A DNA stretch of 64,000 bases from Sphingomonas sp. TDK1. GTDB lineage: Bacteria > Pseudomonadota > Alphaproteobacteria > Sphingomonadales > Sphingomonadaceae. This document shows positions 33,683 to 43,239 of this stretch, piece after piece. The notes under the pieces were generated by a model, which was given only the letters and a program-made list of their open reading frames with translations, searched no databases and was not told the DNA's origin. Location: the NCBI RefSeq assembly GCF_001650735.1, contig NZ_LXVY01000027.1, positions 62,001-126,000 of the forward strand, read 5' to 3'. The position numbers and the translations under genes are program-made. The first letter of the stretch is position 1, and every line of letters starts with the position of its first letter.

Positions 33683-34803
33683 AGGCCTGTGCCACATGGA
33701 CGCGGGAAGCCGTTGGAAGCATCTCGACTCAAACCGGTGCAACGCTCCCGCTGCTCGCGTCGGCCGGGGCGTCCCCCGCGCCTGGCATGGATCTTTGGGA
33801 CATGTGGCCGATTGCCGACGAGGCGGGGCGCACGGTGATACGGTGCGGACGCAGCTGGTGGTTTTTCCTCGCCGCCCCGCGCCTCGAGGATCCGGAGAGC
33901 CGGCACGATATCGCGCATATCCGTCTGCTCAGTCATGGAGAGGACGGGTGGCGCGATCACGGCAAGGTCTTCCCGGACGACTTCACCCCCGGCTCGCGCG
34001 AATGGTCGGGTTCGGCGGTGCTTGGGGCCGACGGCGTAACGCTAACCCAATATTTCACCGCCGCCGGCCGTCGCGGCAGTGCGACCACCTTCGAACAGCG
34101 GCTTTTCTTCAGTCGTGCGCGCTTCCTGATCGACGGCGAAACACCGCGGCTCGAAGGCTGGACGGTGCCTGACGAGGTCGTCGCCGCCGATGGTGTGATT
34201 TACACGGTGGCCAAAGAGACGGTTGCCCCGGCGCACGGGATCCAGGGCTTCCGCGACCCTGGCTATTTCCGCGACCCGGCCGACGGCACGGACTATGTGT
34301 TGTTCACCGCAAACGCCGCTTGGAGCGCTGACCGTGTGAACGGCGTGATCGGGGTCGCGCGGCGTGACGGTTCCGCCTGGGCGCTTGCTGCACCGCTGCT
34401 CGCTGCCGTCGCCGTCAACAGCGAGTTGGAGCGGCCGCACATCGTCGTCCGCGACGGACTCTATTATCTGTTCTGGAGTACCCAGGCGCGCCGCTTTGCC
34501 GAGGGGCTTGCCGCGCCGACGGGACTCTACGCAATGGTTGCGGCGAAGATGGCGGGTCCATGGCGGCCGGTGAACGGCACCGGTCTCGTCGCGGCCAATC
34601 CGGCGGAAGCGCCGACCCAGGCCTATTGCTGGTGGGTGACCGGCGAGGGCGAGGTGTCGAGCTTTGTGGACTATCCCGGCGTCAACGCTGTCGGCGCGGT
34701 GGCCCTGCGCGACGCCGCCTACCGTCGGCGGACCTTCGGTGGCGTTCCCGCGCCGTTCTTTCGCCTGCGCTTCACCGGCGACCGCGTGACGATCGCGCCT
34801 TAG
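33679..34803 (+). CDS. GH68 enzyme (sucrase/levansucrase family), apparently cytoplasmic
   Basis: A 374-residue five-bladed beta-propeller enzyme. GH68 catalytic motifs are readable: nucleophile D41 in DLWDMWP, transition-state Asp in FRDPGYF, and acid/base Glu in ELERPHIV. Most GH68 proteins are secreted fructosyltransferases, but this one has no signal peptide and is coupled to the sugar permease. It probably cleaves imported sucrose to glucose and fructose inside the cell, with polymer formation less likely. It is shorter than typical levansucrases (400-500 residues), also consistent with a hydrolase role. Its stop overlaps the convergent LacI stop by four bases. Confidence 0.88.
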   Translation: MKACATWTREAVGSISTQTGATLPLLASAGASPAPGMDLWDMWPIADEAGRTVIRCGRSWWFFLAAPRLEDPESRHDIAHIRLLSHGEDGWRDHGKVFPDDFTPGSREWSGSAVLGADGVTLTQYFTAAGRRGSATTFEQRLFFSRARFLIDGETPRLEGWTVPDEVVAADGVIYTVAKETVAPAHGIQGFRDPGYFRDPADGTDYVLFTANAAWSADRVNGVIGVARRDGSAWALAAPLLAAVAVNSELERPHIVVRDGLYYLFWSTQARRFAEGLAAPTGLYAMVAAKMAGPWRPVNGTGLVAANPAEAPTQAYCWWVTGEGEVSSFVDYPGVNAVGAVALRDAAYRRRTFGGVPAPFFRLRFTGDRVTIAP

Positions 34804-35825
34804 GCAGAATCGCGCACGACAAGCTGGGGAGGCATCACCAGCGGCGCCGCGTCCTGGCCGGCGATGCGGGCGAACAGCCGCTCGACCATTGCGCGCGCGC
34901 CCCGGGCGATATCCTGTCGCACGGTGGTGAGACGCGGAACGGTCTGGAGGCCGAGCGGCAGATCGTCATAGCCGATCACCGGCACGTCGCTGGGCACCGC
35001 CATACCCTGATCGGCCAGCACACGCAGCGTCGTCATCGCGATCATGTCGGACCCCGCGGCGATTCCGTCGATTCGGTCGAGATGGCGCGTGAGATGGGCT
35101 GCGATTTCCTGTTCCATCATGTCGGATGCAAGATGGGTGTCGAGCTGGAGCGGCGCGGGCAGCCCGGCGGCGGCGGCGGCGGCGCGGACGCCGTCGAACC
35201 GCTCGCGCAGCTCCGGCGCGCGCAGCTCGCCCAGAAAGGCGATCCGCCGCACGCCGCGCGCGATCAGATGCTCGGCGGCGATCCGTCCGCCCGCGACATT
35301 CTCGGTGCCGACGGTGCAATGCACTTGCCCCGGCTGCCGGCTGCCCCAAGCGACCAGCGGTCGATAGCGCCTGGCGACCCGTTCGATCGCTTCCATCTGG
35401 TCCGACTGGCCGATCAGCAGCACGCCGTCGAGCATGCCCGAATCGACGATCCTTTCCAGCCAGTCTTCGGCATCGGGGATCACGCGCGAGAGCATCACGT
35501 CATAGCCGTTCTCGGTCAGCGCATCGGCGAGGTGGCCTAGAATGGTCATGAAGAACGGGTCGGAGAGATGCTGTCGCCGTTCGTGTCCAAGCGGCACCAC
35601 AACCCCGATCACACCGGTTTTCTGCGTGCGCAGTCGGCGTGCCATCTGGTTGACGCGGAAGTCGTGGGCCGCGGCAAGTGCCTGAATGCGCTGCCGCGTC
35701 TCCGGGTTGACCAGGCTGCTCCCGGCGAGCGCACGCGACACCGTACCGGCGGAAACACCGGCGAGGCGAGCGATGTCGGCGAGCGTACGGGCAGGCCGAT
35801 CCGAAGGCGGTGCATCTTGGCTCAC
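34800..35825 (-). CDS. LacI-family repressor of the sucrose-type regulon
   Basis: A regulator of 341 residues if started at GTG 35825, as taken here. The helix-turn-helix is RTLADIARLAGVSAGTVSRALAG, followed by a hinge RRLRTQKTGVIGVVVP and a sugar-binding domain ending with GYDDLPLGLQTVPRLTTVRQD. The frame stays open through the operator at 35898-35911, but the family motif starts close to GTG 35825, so the longer form is unlikely. It is divergent from the TonB receptor and shares the operator between them, suggesting autoregulation. Confidence 0.92.
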   Translation of the reverse strand: MSQDAPPSDRPARTLADIARLAGVSAGTVSRALAGSSLVNPETRQRIQALAAAHDFRVNQMARRLRTQKTGVIGVVVPLGHERRQHLSDPFFMTILGHLADALTENGYDVMLSRVIPDAEDWLERIVDSGMLDGVLLIGQSDQMEAIERVARRYRPLVAWGSRQPGQVHCTVGTENVAGGRIAAEHLIARGVRRIAFLGELRAPELRERFDGVRAAAAAAGLPAPLQLDTHLASDMMEQEIAAHLTRHLDRIDGIAAGSDMIAMTTLRVLADQGMAVPSDVPVIGYDDLPLGLQTVPRLTTVRQDIARGARAMVERLFARIAGQDAAPLVMPPQLVVRDSA

Positions 35826-35897
35826 GGCCGGGAAGTGTGGCGGCCTTCGCGGCAAACCGCAATACGGGCCGGGGCTACGGACAAATACGCAGCTTGT

Positions 35898-35911
35898 TGC
35901 AATCGATTGCA
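35898..35911. promoter_or_regulatory. LacI-type operator between the repressor and the TonB receptor
   Basis: TGCAATCGATTGCA is a perfect 14-base palindrome with central CG. It ends 65 bases before the receptor ATG and lies 73 bases upstream of the repressor start, so it can control both genes. The sister site is at 32289-32302. Confidence 0.85.
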
Positions 35912-35976
35912 TTGCGCGATACATCGATATGTGAAGGGCCCCCGGCAAGGAGGGCCCAGATCAGGGAGAGAGGCTC

Positions 35977-38469
35977 ATGGCCGTTTCTGTGCGCGCGAAC
36001 CGTGTTCGTCGCCTGCTGCTGGTCGGCAGCATGCTGGCAGTCCCCAGCGTCCCCGCCTTCGCGCAGGAAGCAGCGCCGCCGCAGGAGGCGGAGGCATCCA
36101 ACTACACCGAGATCGTCGTCACCGCCGTAGCCCGGGGCCGAGACCGGCTGGATACCGCCATTTCCACGAGCTCGCTCAAGGCGGATGACATTCAGAAGGC
36201 GGCACCGCGATCGGTGGCGGAGATCTTTCGCAGCCTGCCAGGCATCCGATCGGAAAGTTCGGGCGGCGAGGGCAATGCCAATATCTCGATCCGCGGTCTG
36301 CCGATCGCCTCGGGCGGTGCCAAGTTCCTGCAGCTGCAGGAGGACGGCCTGCCGGTGCTCGAGTTCGGCGACATTACCTTCGGCAATGCCGACATCTTCC
36401 TGCGCGCGGACCTCAATCTTGCGCAGGTGGAGTCGATTCGCGGCGGATCGGCCTCCACCTTCGCCTCCAATTCGCCCGGTGGCGTGATCAACATGATCTC
36501 GAAGACCGGCGACATCGAGGGCGGCGCGGTGCAGGCGAGCGCGGGCCTCGACTACAAGGACTATCGCCTCGATTTCGACTATGGCGCGAAGCTCAGCGAT
36601 ACGCTGCGCTTCCACATGGGCGGCTTCTACCGTCAAGGCACCGGCCCGCGTCGCATCGGCTATGACGGCAACAAGGGCGGCCAGTTCAAGTTCAACGTCA
36701 CCAAGGACTTCGAGGGCGGTCATATCCGGCTGTACGGCAAGTTCCTCGACGATCGCGCGGTCGGCTATCTGCCGATGCCGGTGCGGGTGACCGGCACCAA
36801 TGGCAACCCGACCTATCAGGACCTGCCGAACTTCCGCTCGAACCGCGACCAGCTGCTGACGCCCAACTTCACCCGCAACGTGACATTGGACGGCAACAAC
36901 AATCTCGTGACCGACGATGTCCGCGACGGCCAGCACCCGCTGGTCAAGTCGCTCGGCTTCGAGGCGGAGACGACACTGGCGGGCTGGGTGGTGACCGACC
37001 GCTTCCGCTATTCGGACATTTCGGGCCGCTTCATCGCCAACTTCCCGGCGACCGTGGATTCTGCCGGAACAATCGCCACCTCGATGGGCGCTGCGGGCGC
37101 GACATTGGCCTATGCCAGCGGACCCAAAGCCGGGCAGGCGATCACCAACCCGGCCGGGCTGAACGGCAATGGGCTGCTCGCACAGATTGTCGTGTTCGAT
37201 ACCAAGCTCAACAGCCTCGACAACATCACCAACGACCTGCGCGCCAGCCGCGCATTTGATGTCGGCACCGGCAAGCTCACCGCCACCGCCGGCTTCTACA
37301 AGTCGCGCCAGACGATCGATACCGACTGGCTGTGGACCTCGATCCTCACCGATGTGCGCGGTGACGGCGACGCAGCGCTGGTCAATGTCCGCCGCGCCAA
37401 CGGAACGGCGGTCACCCAGGACGGGTTCTACGGCTATAGCGCCGCCTATTTCGGCGGATGCTGCCGGCGCAGCTACAATGTCGACTACAACGTCAACGCG
37501 CCCTTCGCCTCGCTCAACTACCAGGTCGGCAAGGTGTCGATCGGCGGCAGCGTGCGCTATGATTTCGGCGATGCGAGCGGCTCGATCGCCGGTGCGGATC
37601 TCGGCGGCGGCCGGGTGGGCACCACCAGCCGCGACATCAACGGCGACGGCGTGATCTCCGATGCCGAGACGCGCGTCGCAGTGATCCCGCTCACCAGCCC
37701 GGCACCGGTCAACTACAGCTACCATTATTGGAGCTATTCGGCGGGCATCAACTACCGCTTCGTCGATTATATGTCGGTGTTCGCCCGGTACAGTCGTGGC
37801 GGCCGCGCCAATGCCGATCGGCTGCTGTTCGGTCCGGCGGTGAGCACCACCGACGGCCATCTGGTGAGCTCGGCGGCGGCGGTGGACTTCGTCAACCAGG
37901 CCGAGCTCGGCGTGAAATATCGCGAAGGTCCGCTGACGCTCAACCTCACCGGCTTCTGGGCACGCACCGAGGAACAGAATTACGAGGCGACGCGGCAGGT
38001 GTTCATCGACCGCACCTATCGCGCCTATGGCCTCGAGTTCGACGGCGCGGTGCGGCAGGGGCCGTTCAGCCTGACCGCGGGCGCCACCTGGACGCATTCG
38101 CGGATCGTCGCGGATGCGCTCAACCCCGCTTCGGTCGGCAACACCCCGCGGCGCCAGGCGAGCCTGATCTTCCAGGCGACGCCGCAGGTGGCGCTAGGCC
38201 GCGCCTCGATCGGCGCCAACGTGATCGGCACGACGAGCAGCTACGCGCAGGACAACAACCAGCTCAAACTGCCGGGCTATACCCAGGTCAACGCCTTCGC
38301 CCAGTTCCGGCCGATCCCGAAGCTGCTGGTGTCCCTGAACGCGAACAACCTGTTCAACGTCCGCGGCTTCACCGAAGCGGAGGAAGGCGCGATCCCGGCA
38401 AACGGCATCGTCCGGGCGCGCTCGATCAACGGCCGCACGATCAGCACCTCGGTACGGATCGACTTCTGA
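35977..38469 (+). CDS. TonB-dependent receptor, probable sucrose/fructoside importer
   Basis: An 830-residue outer-membrane receptor with a GGGAGAGAGG ribosome binding site. The signal peptide ends near PAFAQ. The plug begins with TEIVVTAVARGRDRLDTAISTSS and contains ISIRGLPIASGGAKFLQLQEDGLPVLEFGD; the barrel ends ISTSVRIDF. It is in a divergon with the LacI repressor and shares its operator with the permease/GH68 operon, the same gene set as the sux/suc loci of Xanthomonas and Caulobacter. Substrate assignment rests on that context. Confidence 0.93.
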   Translation: MAVSVRANRVRRLLLVGSMLAVPSVPAFAQEAAPPQEAEASNYTEIVVTAVARGRDRLDTAISTSSLKADDIQKAAPRSVAEIFRSLPGIRSESSGGEGNANISIRGLPIASGGAKFLQLQEDGLPVLEFGDITFGNADIFLRADLNLAQVESIRGGSASTFASNSPGGVINMISKTGDIEGGAVQASAGLDYKDYRLDFDYGAKLSDTLRFHMGGFYRQGTGPRRIGYDGNKGGQFKFNVTKDFEGGHIRLYGKFLDDRAVGYLPMPVRVTGTNGNPTYQDLPNFRSNRDQLLTPNFTRNVTLDGNNNLVTDDVRDGQHPLVKSLGFEAETTLAGWVVTDRFRYSDISGRFIANFPATVDSAGTIATSMGAAGATLAYASGPKAGQAITNPAGLNGNGLLAQIVVFDTKLNSLDNITNDLRASRAFDVGTGKLTATAGFYKSRQTIDTDWLWTSILTDVRGDGDAALVNVRRANGTAVTQDGFYGYSAAYFGGCCRRSYNVDYNVNAPFASLNYQVGKVSIGGSVRYDFGDASGSIAGADLGGGRVGTTSRDINGDGVISDAETRVAVIPLTSPAPVNYSYHYWSYSAGINYRFVDYMSVFARYSRGGRANADRLLFGPAVSTTDGHLVSSAAAVDFVNQAELGVKYREGPLTLNLTGFWARTEEQNYEATRQVFIDRTYRAYGLEFDGAVRQGPFSLTAGATWTHSRIVADALNPASVGNTPRRQASLIFQATPQVALGRASIGANVIGTTSSYAQDNNQLKLPGYTQVNAFAQFRPIPKLLVSLNANNLFNVRGFTEAEEGAIPANGIVRARSINGRTISTSVRIDF

Positions 38470-38475
38470 CCCCCT

Positions 38476-38606
38476 GATCCTCCCCCGTCAGGGGGAGGTG
38501 TCACCGAAGGTGACGGAGGGGGAGGATTCCAGAACGTCGCGAGCGGCGTGCTTCCTCTCCCTCCGACCCGCTGGCGCGGGCCACCTCCCCCTGGCGGGGG
38601 AGGATT
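38476..38606. repeat. Pair of inverted palindromic intergenic repeats (REP-like)
   Basis: Two copies of an approximately 55-base element face each other: one on the plus strand at 38476-38530, one inverted at 38551-38606. Each has a stem of CCTCCCCC/GGGGGAGG and a second short stem. In copy one this is TCACC-gaa-GGTGA. The copies differ in the inner stem but keep the outer G/C blocks. Such CCTCCCCC...GGGGGAGG elements are scattered between genes in sphingomonads. Here they also separate convergent genes and could stop transcription from both sides. Confidence 0.8.
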
Positions 38607-38614
38607 TTACGGGC

Positions 38615-40684
38615 TTACCAGATCCGCACGCGATCCGCGGGCGCGACATATTGCTTCTGGCTGGGATCGATGTTCCACGCCGCATACCAGGCATCGACGT
38701 TGCGCAGCGGGTTCACTGCGCGGATCTGCCCGGGCGAATGCGGATCGCTGACCAGCTGCTGGCGCAGCGCCTCGTTGCGGAACAGCGTGCGCCACACCTG
38801 GCCCCAGCCGAGGAAGAAGCGCTGGTCGCCCGTGAAGCCGTCGAGCACCGGCCCAGGCTTGCCGCCGAGCGAGGCGTGATAGGCATCGAGCGCGATCATC
38901 ACGCCGCCCAGATCCCCGATATTCTCGCCCATCGAGGCGCGACCGTTGATGTGGAGGCCCGGCAGACCGTCGAAGCTGTACGCCTCGTACTGCGCGCCCA
39001 GCCGCACTGCCTGCGCCTCGAACTTGGTCGCGTCTTCGGCCGTCCACCAGTCGCGCAGCACGCCGTTGCCGTCGGACTTTCGGCCCTGATCGTCGAAGCC
39101 GTGGCTGATCTCGTGCCCGATCACGCCGCCGATGCCGCCATAATTGACCGCGTCGTCGGCCTTGGGATCGAAGAAGGGCGGCTGCAGGATCGCCGCCGGA
39201 AACACGATCTCGTTCTTGACCGAGTTGTAGTAGGCGTTGACGGTCTGCGGGGTCATTCCCCACTCGGCCTTGTCGACCGGCCCGCCCAGCCGATTGCGAC
39301 GATAGTCCCATTCGAACCTGGCCGAACGCTCCGCATTGCCGACGACGTCACCGGGGCGCACCTCCAGCTTGGAATAGTCGCGCCACTTGGTCGGGTAGCC
39401 GACCTTCACGGTGAAGCCCTGCAATTTGGCGAGTGCCTGCTCCTTGGTAGCCGGGCTCATCCAGTTGAGATTGCGGATGCGGCCCGCGAGCGCGACGCGA
39501 AGATTGCCGACCAGCACGTCCATCTTCGCCTTGCTCTCGGGCGGGAAATAGAGAGCGACATAATCGCGGCCGACGCCTTCCCCGATCGCCCGCTCGGTGA
39601 AGGAGACCGCGCGCTTCCAGCGCTCGCGCTCCTTGGGCTGCCCGTTGAGGAAGCGCGAGCGGAAATCGAACTGGGCGTCGGAGAAACGCTTCGAAAGCAA
39701 CGGCGACATGTCGTCGGCGATCCGGAAGGCCTGCCACGCTTTCAGCGTCTCCAGATCCGTGTCGGCGAAGATCTGCGCGATCTTCGGCACGGCGCTGTTC
39801 TGCGCCACGATCACCCGGCTGGCCTTGGTTAGGCCAGCAGCCTGCCAGAAAGGATCCCAGGCGAAGCCCGGCGCCTGCGCCTTCAGCTCGGCGACGGTGA
39901 CCGGATTGTAGGTCTTGTCACGATCCCGGCTCTGGGCGCGCGTCCAATGCGCCTGCGCGATGCGCATCTCCATTGCGACGACCTTATCGGCCGCCGCGGC
40001 GGGGTCGGGCCAGCCGGCCATGCCCAGCAACTGGGCGACATATTGGCGATACCGCGCCACCTGCGGCGCGAATTTCGGATCCAGATACAGGTCGCGATCG
40101 CCGAGGCCGAGGCCGCTCTGCCGCAGATACAGCGCATAGACGTCCGGCTGCTTCGCATCGTCGTTCACGCCGACCCCGAAGAAGCTGGCCCCGAAGCCGC
40201 TGACCGCAGCCCCCATGGACTGGGCGAGCTGCGCCTTGGTCTTCGCCGCCTTGACGGGTTGCAGCCGCTGCAGGAGCGGCTGTGAATCGCGCTTCTCGAT
40301 CGCCGCCTGATCCATATAGCCCTGGTACAGCAGCGCCGCCTTGCGACGATCCGGATTGGCGGTGTCTGTCGGGCTATAGCCTTCGATCAGTCCGCGCAGC
40401 CGCATTTCGGAGAGATCGCGCAGGATGATGAAGGCGCCGAAGGACGAGCGATCGTCCGGAATCCTGGTGCGGTCCGTCCAGGCGCCGTTTACGAAGCGGT
40501 ACCAGTCGTCCCCCGGCTTCACGCTGCGATCCATGCCTGACAGATCGAAGCCCCAGCTGCCATAGCGGGTAGCCTCGGTGGCCGGGGCCGCCGGAGCGGC
40601 TTGTTGCCGGTTGTTACCGAGCGCAGGGGCAGCGATGGCCGCAATCGTGAGTGCAGAGGCAAGGAGGACGTGCTTCAGCGCCAA
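38615..40684 (-). CDS. M13 family metallopeptidase (neprilysin/PepO-like), secreted
   Basis: A 689-residue zinc peptidase. The signal peptide is about 1-22 (ALTIAAIAAPALG). The N-terminal peptidase_M13_N helical domain is followed by the catalytic part with VNAYYN, the zinc motif GHEISHGFD and the third ligand in ENIGDLGG; the C-terminus ends in a Trp as usual for the family. Translation is best started at TTG 40684 because GGAGAG precedes it and the signal peptide follows; no in-frame ATG exists close by. It degrades short peptides in the periplasm. Confidence 0.92.
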   Translation of the reverse strand: MALKHVLLASALTIAAIAAPALGNNRQQAAPAAPATEATRYGSWGFDLSGMDRSVKPGDDWYRFVNGAWTDRTRIPDDRSSFGAFIILRDLSEMRLRGLIEGYSPTDTANPDRRKAALLYQGYMDQAAIEKRDSQPLLQRLQPVKAAKTKAQLAQSMGAAVSGFGASFFGVGVNDDAKQPDVYALYLRQSGLGLGDRDLYLDPKFAPQVARYRQYVAQLLGMAGWPDPAAAADKVVAMEMRIAQAHWTRAQSRDRDKTYNPVTVAELKAQAPGFAWDPFWQAAGLTKASRVIVAQNSAVPKIAQIFADTDLETLKAWQAFRIADDMSPLLSKRFSDAQFDFRSRFLNGQPKERERWKRAVSFTERAIGEGVGRDYVALYFPPESKAKMDVLVGNLRVALAGRIRNLNWMSPATKEQALAKLQGFTVKVGYPTKWRDYSKLEVRPGDVVGNAERSARFEWDYRRNRLGGPVDKAEWGMTPQTVNAYYNSVKNEIVFPAAILQPPFFDPKADDAVNYGGIGGVIGHEISHGFDDQGRKSDGNGVLRDWWTAEDATKFEAQAVRLGAQYEAYSFDGLPGLHINGRASMGENIGDLGGVMIALDAYHASLGGKPGPVLDGFTGDQRFFLGWGQVWRTLFRNEALRQQLVSDPHSPGQIRAVNPLRNVDAWYAAWNIDPSQKQYVAPADRVRIW

Positions 40685-40826
40685 GGAAACTCTCCATATC
40701 AGGCATTTAGCCGGGAATGATGGCAGTCTACACGGCGCGCGGCGGCTGGCAATCCATCGCGGAAAAATGGCAACGCGTCGTAACGTAGGCATTTGCCCCC
40801 GACCCGCATGGCGATAATGCGGCGGC

Positions 40827-41216
40827 ATGCAGGCTTCCCCCGAACTCGCCATCCGCATGGCCCGCGCCGCGTTCAACCGAGCCCTGGCGCATGCCGATCT
40901 CGCCGCCATCGAAGCGGTGCTGGCGCCGGATGTGGTGCTGGTCGCGGGGACCGACAGCGCCGTTCTGGTGGGGCGCAAGGCACAGCTCCAGGCCTGGAAG
41001 CGCGAATTCGCCGCGAAGGGCCGGACGGTTTACAGGCGAACCCCGGAGTCGGTGCAGGTCTCTCCGGTCGTGCCGATCGCCTTCGAACATGGGCGTTGGC
41101 AGGGCGTGTCGATGGCGGACGGCACCGAGCAGGCCAGCGGCAGCTATACCGCGAAATGGCGTGCGATCGGCGGCAGCTGGCAGATCGAGGCCGAGCTGTA
41201 TCTCACGCTCGCCTGA
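40827..41216 (+). CDS. SnoaL/DUF4440-like (NTF2-fold) protein
   Basis: A 129-residue single-domain protein. An N-terminal helix pair (MARAAFNRALAHADLAAIEAVL) and strands APDVVLVAGTDSAVLVGR, ASGSYTAKWRAIGGSWQIEAELYL fit the NTF2-like cone fold of the SnoaL/DUF4440 group. No signal peptide. Enzymes and stress-related binding proteins occur in this fold; function unknown. It ends ten bases before the convergent epimerase stop. Confidence 0.75.
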   Translation: MQASPELAIRMARAAFNRALAHADLAAIEAVLAPDVVLVAGTDSAVLVGRKAQLQAWKREFAAKGRTVYRRTPESVQVSPVVPIAFEHGRWQGVSMADGTEQASGSYTAKWRAIGGSWQIEAELYLTLA

Positions 41217-41225
41217 TCCGCGCGC

Positions 41226-42164
41226 TCAGCGGCAGCCGAGACCGGTCAGCGTCGCCGTCACGGCCTGGGCCAGCGGCGTGTGCGGCTCCGCACCCAGCGT
41301 CTGGACCAGCCGCGTGTTGATCAGCCGGATCGGCTGCCGCCACAGATAGCGCATTTCCATCAACTCGCGTGGTGTTGTCATCGCAAGCGCGGCGAGGCGC
41401 AGTTGCCACCAGGGTAGGGGGCGGATCGCCACCGCCGGATCGCCCAAGGCCCGTGCGATTGCCTCTGCCATCTGGCGACCGTCCGCGTCCCATTGGCCGT
41501 CCATGTGAAAGCGCGCGAAGGCGGACAGGTGGGTCGCGTCGAGCAGGCGGGCCATCGTCTCGGCAACGTCGGGGAGATATGCCCATTGATGGCCGACGCC
41601 GCGCTTGCCGGGTGTGCGGATCACGCGCGGGCGGGCTCCTGCCGTCACCATCGCCTGGCCGAACCAGTTGTTCGCGGCGCCCGGGCCGAAATAATCCCCT
41701 GCGCGGACGATCAGCACCTTTGCCGTGCCGCGCTCGGCCGCGGCGCGCAGTCGATCCTCCAGCACGACACGGAGGGCGCCTTTGCGCGTCTCGGGGTGCT
41801 GCGGCGCGTCCTCTTCGATCGCGGGGAATGCGTCGGGGCCATAATTGTACACCGTGCCAGGCAGGAGGATGCGCGCGCCGACCGCTTCGGCGGCGCGGAT
41901 CGTGTTGTCGATCATCGGCAACACGAGACCTGCCCAGTTGCGGTAGCCCGGCGGGTTCACCGCATGCACGATCACCTCGGCTCCCTGCGCCGCCGCTAGA
42001 ACCGCCTCCCGATCAAGCGCGTCGCCCAGGACCTGGATGCAGCCCTCCAGCAACGGGGAGGGGCGGCGGCTCAACACCTTCACGCGCCAGCCCCCGGCGA
42101 GCAGACGTTGCCGCATGGCGCCGCCGATGCCGCCCGTGGCCCCCAGGACCAGTGCCGTTCTCAT
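41226..42164 (-). CDS. NAD(P)-dependent epimerase/dehydratase-family protein (extended SDR)
   Basis: A 312-residue protein. The N-terminal nucleotide-binding loop is GATGGIGGA. The downstream VYNYGPD region replaces the usual YxxxK context, and VIRAGDYFGPGA resembles the substrate-binding part of atypical extended SDRs. Start ATG 42164 has GGAGAC upstream. It is divergent from a LysR regulator with a 91-base gap, the common arrangement in which the LysR protein controls the neighbour. Substrate unknown. Confidence 0.85.
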   Translation of the reverse strand: MRTALVLGATGGIGGAMRQRLLAGGWRVKVLSRRPSPLLEGCIQVLGDALDREAVLAAAQGAEVIVHAVNPPGYRNWAGLVLPMIDNTIRAAEAVGARILLPGTVYNYGPDAFPAIEEDAPQHPETRKGALRVVLEDRLRAAAERGTAKVLIVRAGDYFGPGAANNWFGQAMVTAGARPRVIRTPGKRGVGHQWAYLPDVAETMARLLDATHLSAFARFHMDGQWDADGRQMAEAIARALGDPAVAIRPLPWWQLRLAALAMTTPRELMEMRYLWRQPIRLINTRLVQTLGAEPHTPLAQAVTATLTGLGCR

Positions 42165-42255
42165 GCTGTCGTCTCCGTTCGTTGCCAAAGCGGGTTAGAC
42201 CCCAGGTATCGAAACATAAATTGTGCAAAGCCGGCGGGTTGCTATACGGAATTGG

Positions 42256-43188
42256 ATGAACGGCGAGCCAAGTTGGGACGTGTATCGAAGCTTCGCAGCC
42301 GTGCTGCGTGCGGGGTCGCTTTCTGCTGCGGCGCGGGGGCTCGGCATGACCCAACCCAGCATCGCCCGCCATATCGACGCGCTGGAGCGAACGGTCGGCG
42401 GGGCGCTGTTCATCCGTTCTCAGCGCGGCCTCGCGCCAACCGACCGGGCGCTTGCCCTGCAGCCGCACGCCGAGGCGCTCGTCGCAGCCGCCGAGGCCCT
42501 GCGCCGCACGGGGCAGGGAAGGCCGGACCAGCCCGAGGGCGTTGTGCGGATAAGTGCCAGCCAGGCGGTGGGCGTGCTGCATTTGCCCGCCATTCTGGCC
42601 CGTTTGCGGAAGGCCTATCCGGCGCTGGCGTTCGAACTCTCCCTCTCCGATGCGGTCGACGACCTGCTGCTGCGCCGCGCGGACATCGCCGTGCGCATGA
42701 CCGAACCGGTGCAGCAGGCGCTGGTGGCGCGGCCGGTCGGGACGCTTACGCTCGGCTTCCACGCGCACCGCGACTATCTGGCGCAGCGCGGTGTCCCCGC
42801 CACGCTTGCCGCGCTGGCGACCCATGATCTGATCGGCTTCGACACCGAGACGCCGTTTATCCGTGCGGCAATGCGGCACCTGCCGGGGTTGGACCGCTCG
42901 TCCTTCGCGCTGCGCGTGGATAACGATGCGGCGCAGTTGGCGGCGATCCGTGCCGGATTCGGTATCGGCATCTGCCAGATCGCTGCCGCCCGTCCGGATC
43001 CCGCGCTGGTGCATGTGCTTGCCGACGCCTTTGCGATGCCGCTGCGCATGTGGGTGGTGATGCACGAGGATTTGCGGCACGGCGTGCGCTACCGAACGGT
43101 ATTCGATGCGCTGGCGGATCAGCTGGCAGCAATCGCGGACCGGCGCGGACGCGGGGAACGATCCGGTGCCGCACCGGTTGAAGGCTGA
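42256..43188 (+). CDS. LysR-family transcriptional regulator
   Basis: A 310-residue regulator. The HTH is in WDVYRSFAAVLRAGSLSAAARGLGMTQPSIARHIDALE, followed by the LysR substrate-binding domain (GVVRISASQAVGVLHLP to VVMHEDLRHGVR). It probably controls the divergently oriented epimerase. The inducer cannot be deduced. Confidence 0.92.
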   Translation: MNGEPSWDVYRSFAAVLRAGSLSAAARGLGMTQPSIARHIDALERTVGGALFIRSQRGLAPTDRALALQPHAEALVAAAEALRRTGQGRPDQPEGVVRISASQAVGVLHLPAILARLRKAYPALAFELSLSDAVDDLLLRRADIAVRMTEPVQQALVARPVGTLTLGFHAHRDYLAQRGVPATLAALATHDLIGFDTETPFIRAAMRHLPGLDRSSFALRVDNDAAQLAAIRAGFGIGICQIAAARPDPALVHVLADAFAMPLRMWVVMHEDLRHGVRYRTVFDALADQLAAIADRRGRGERSGAAPVEG

Positions 43189-43239
43189 ACCCTCCGCTTT
43201 TGCGGGAACGGGCCCCCCGATCTTGGCTGGAGACGTGCC

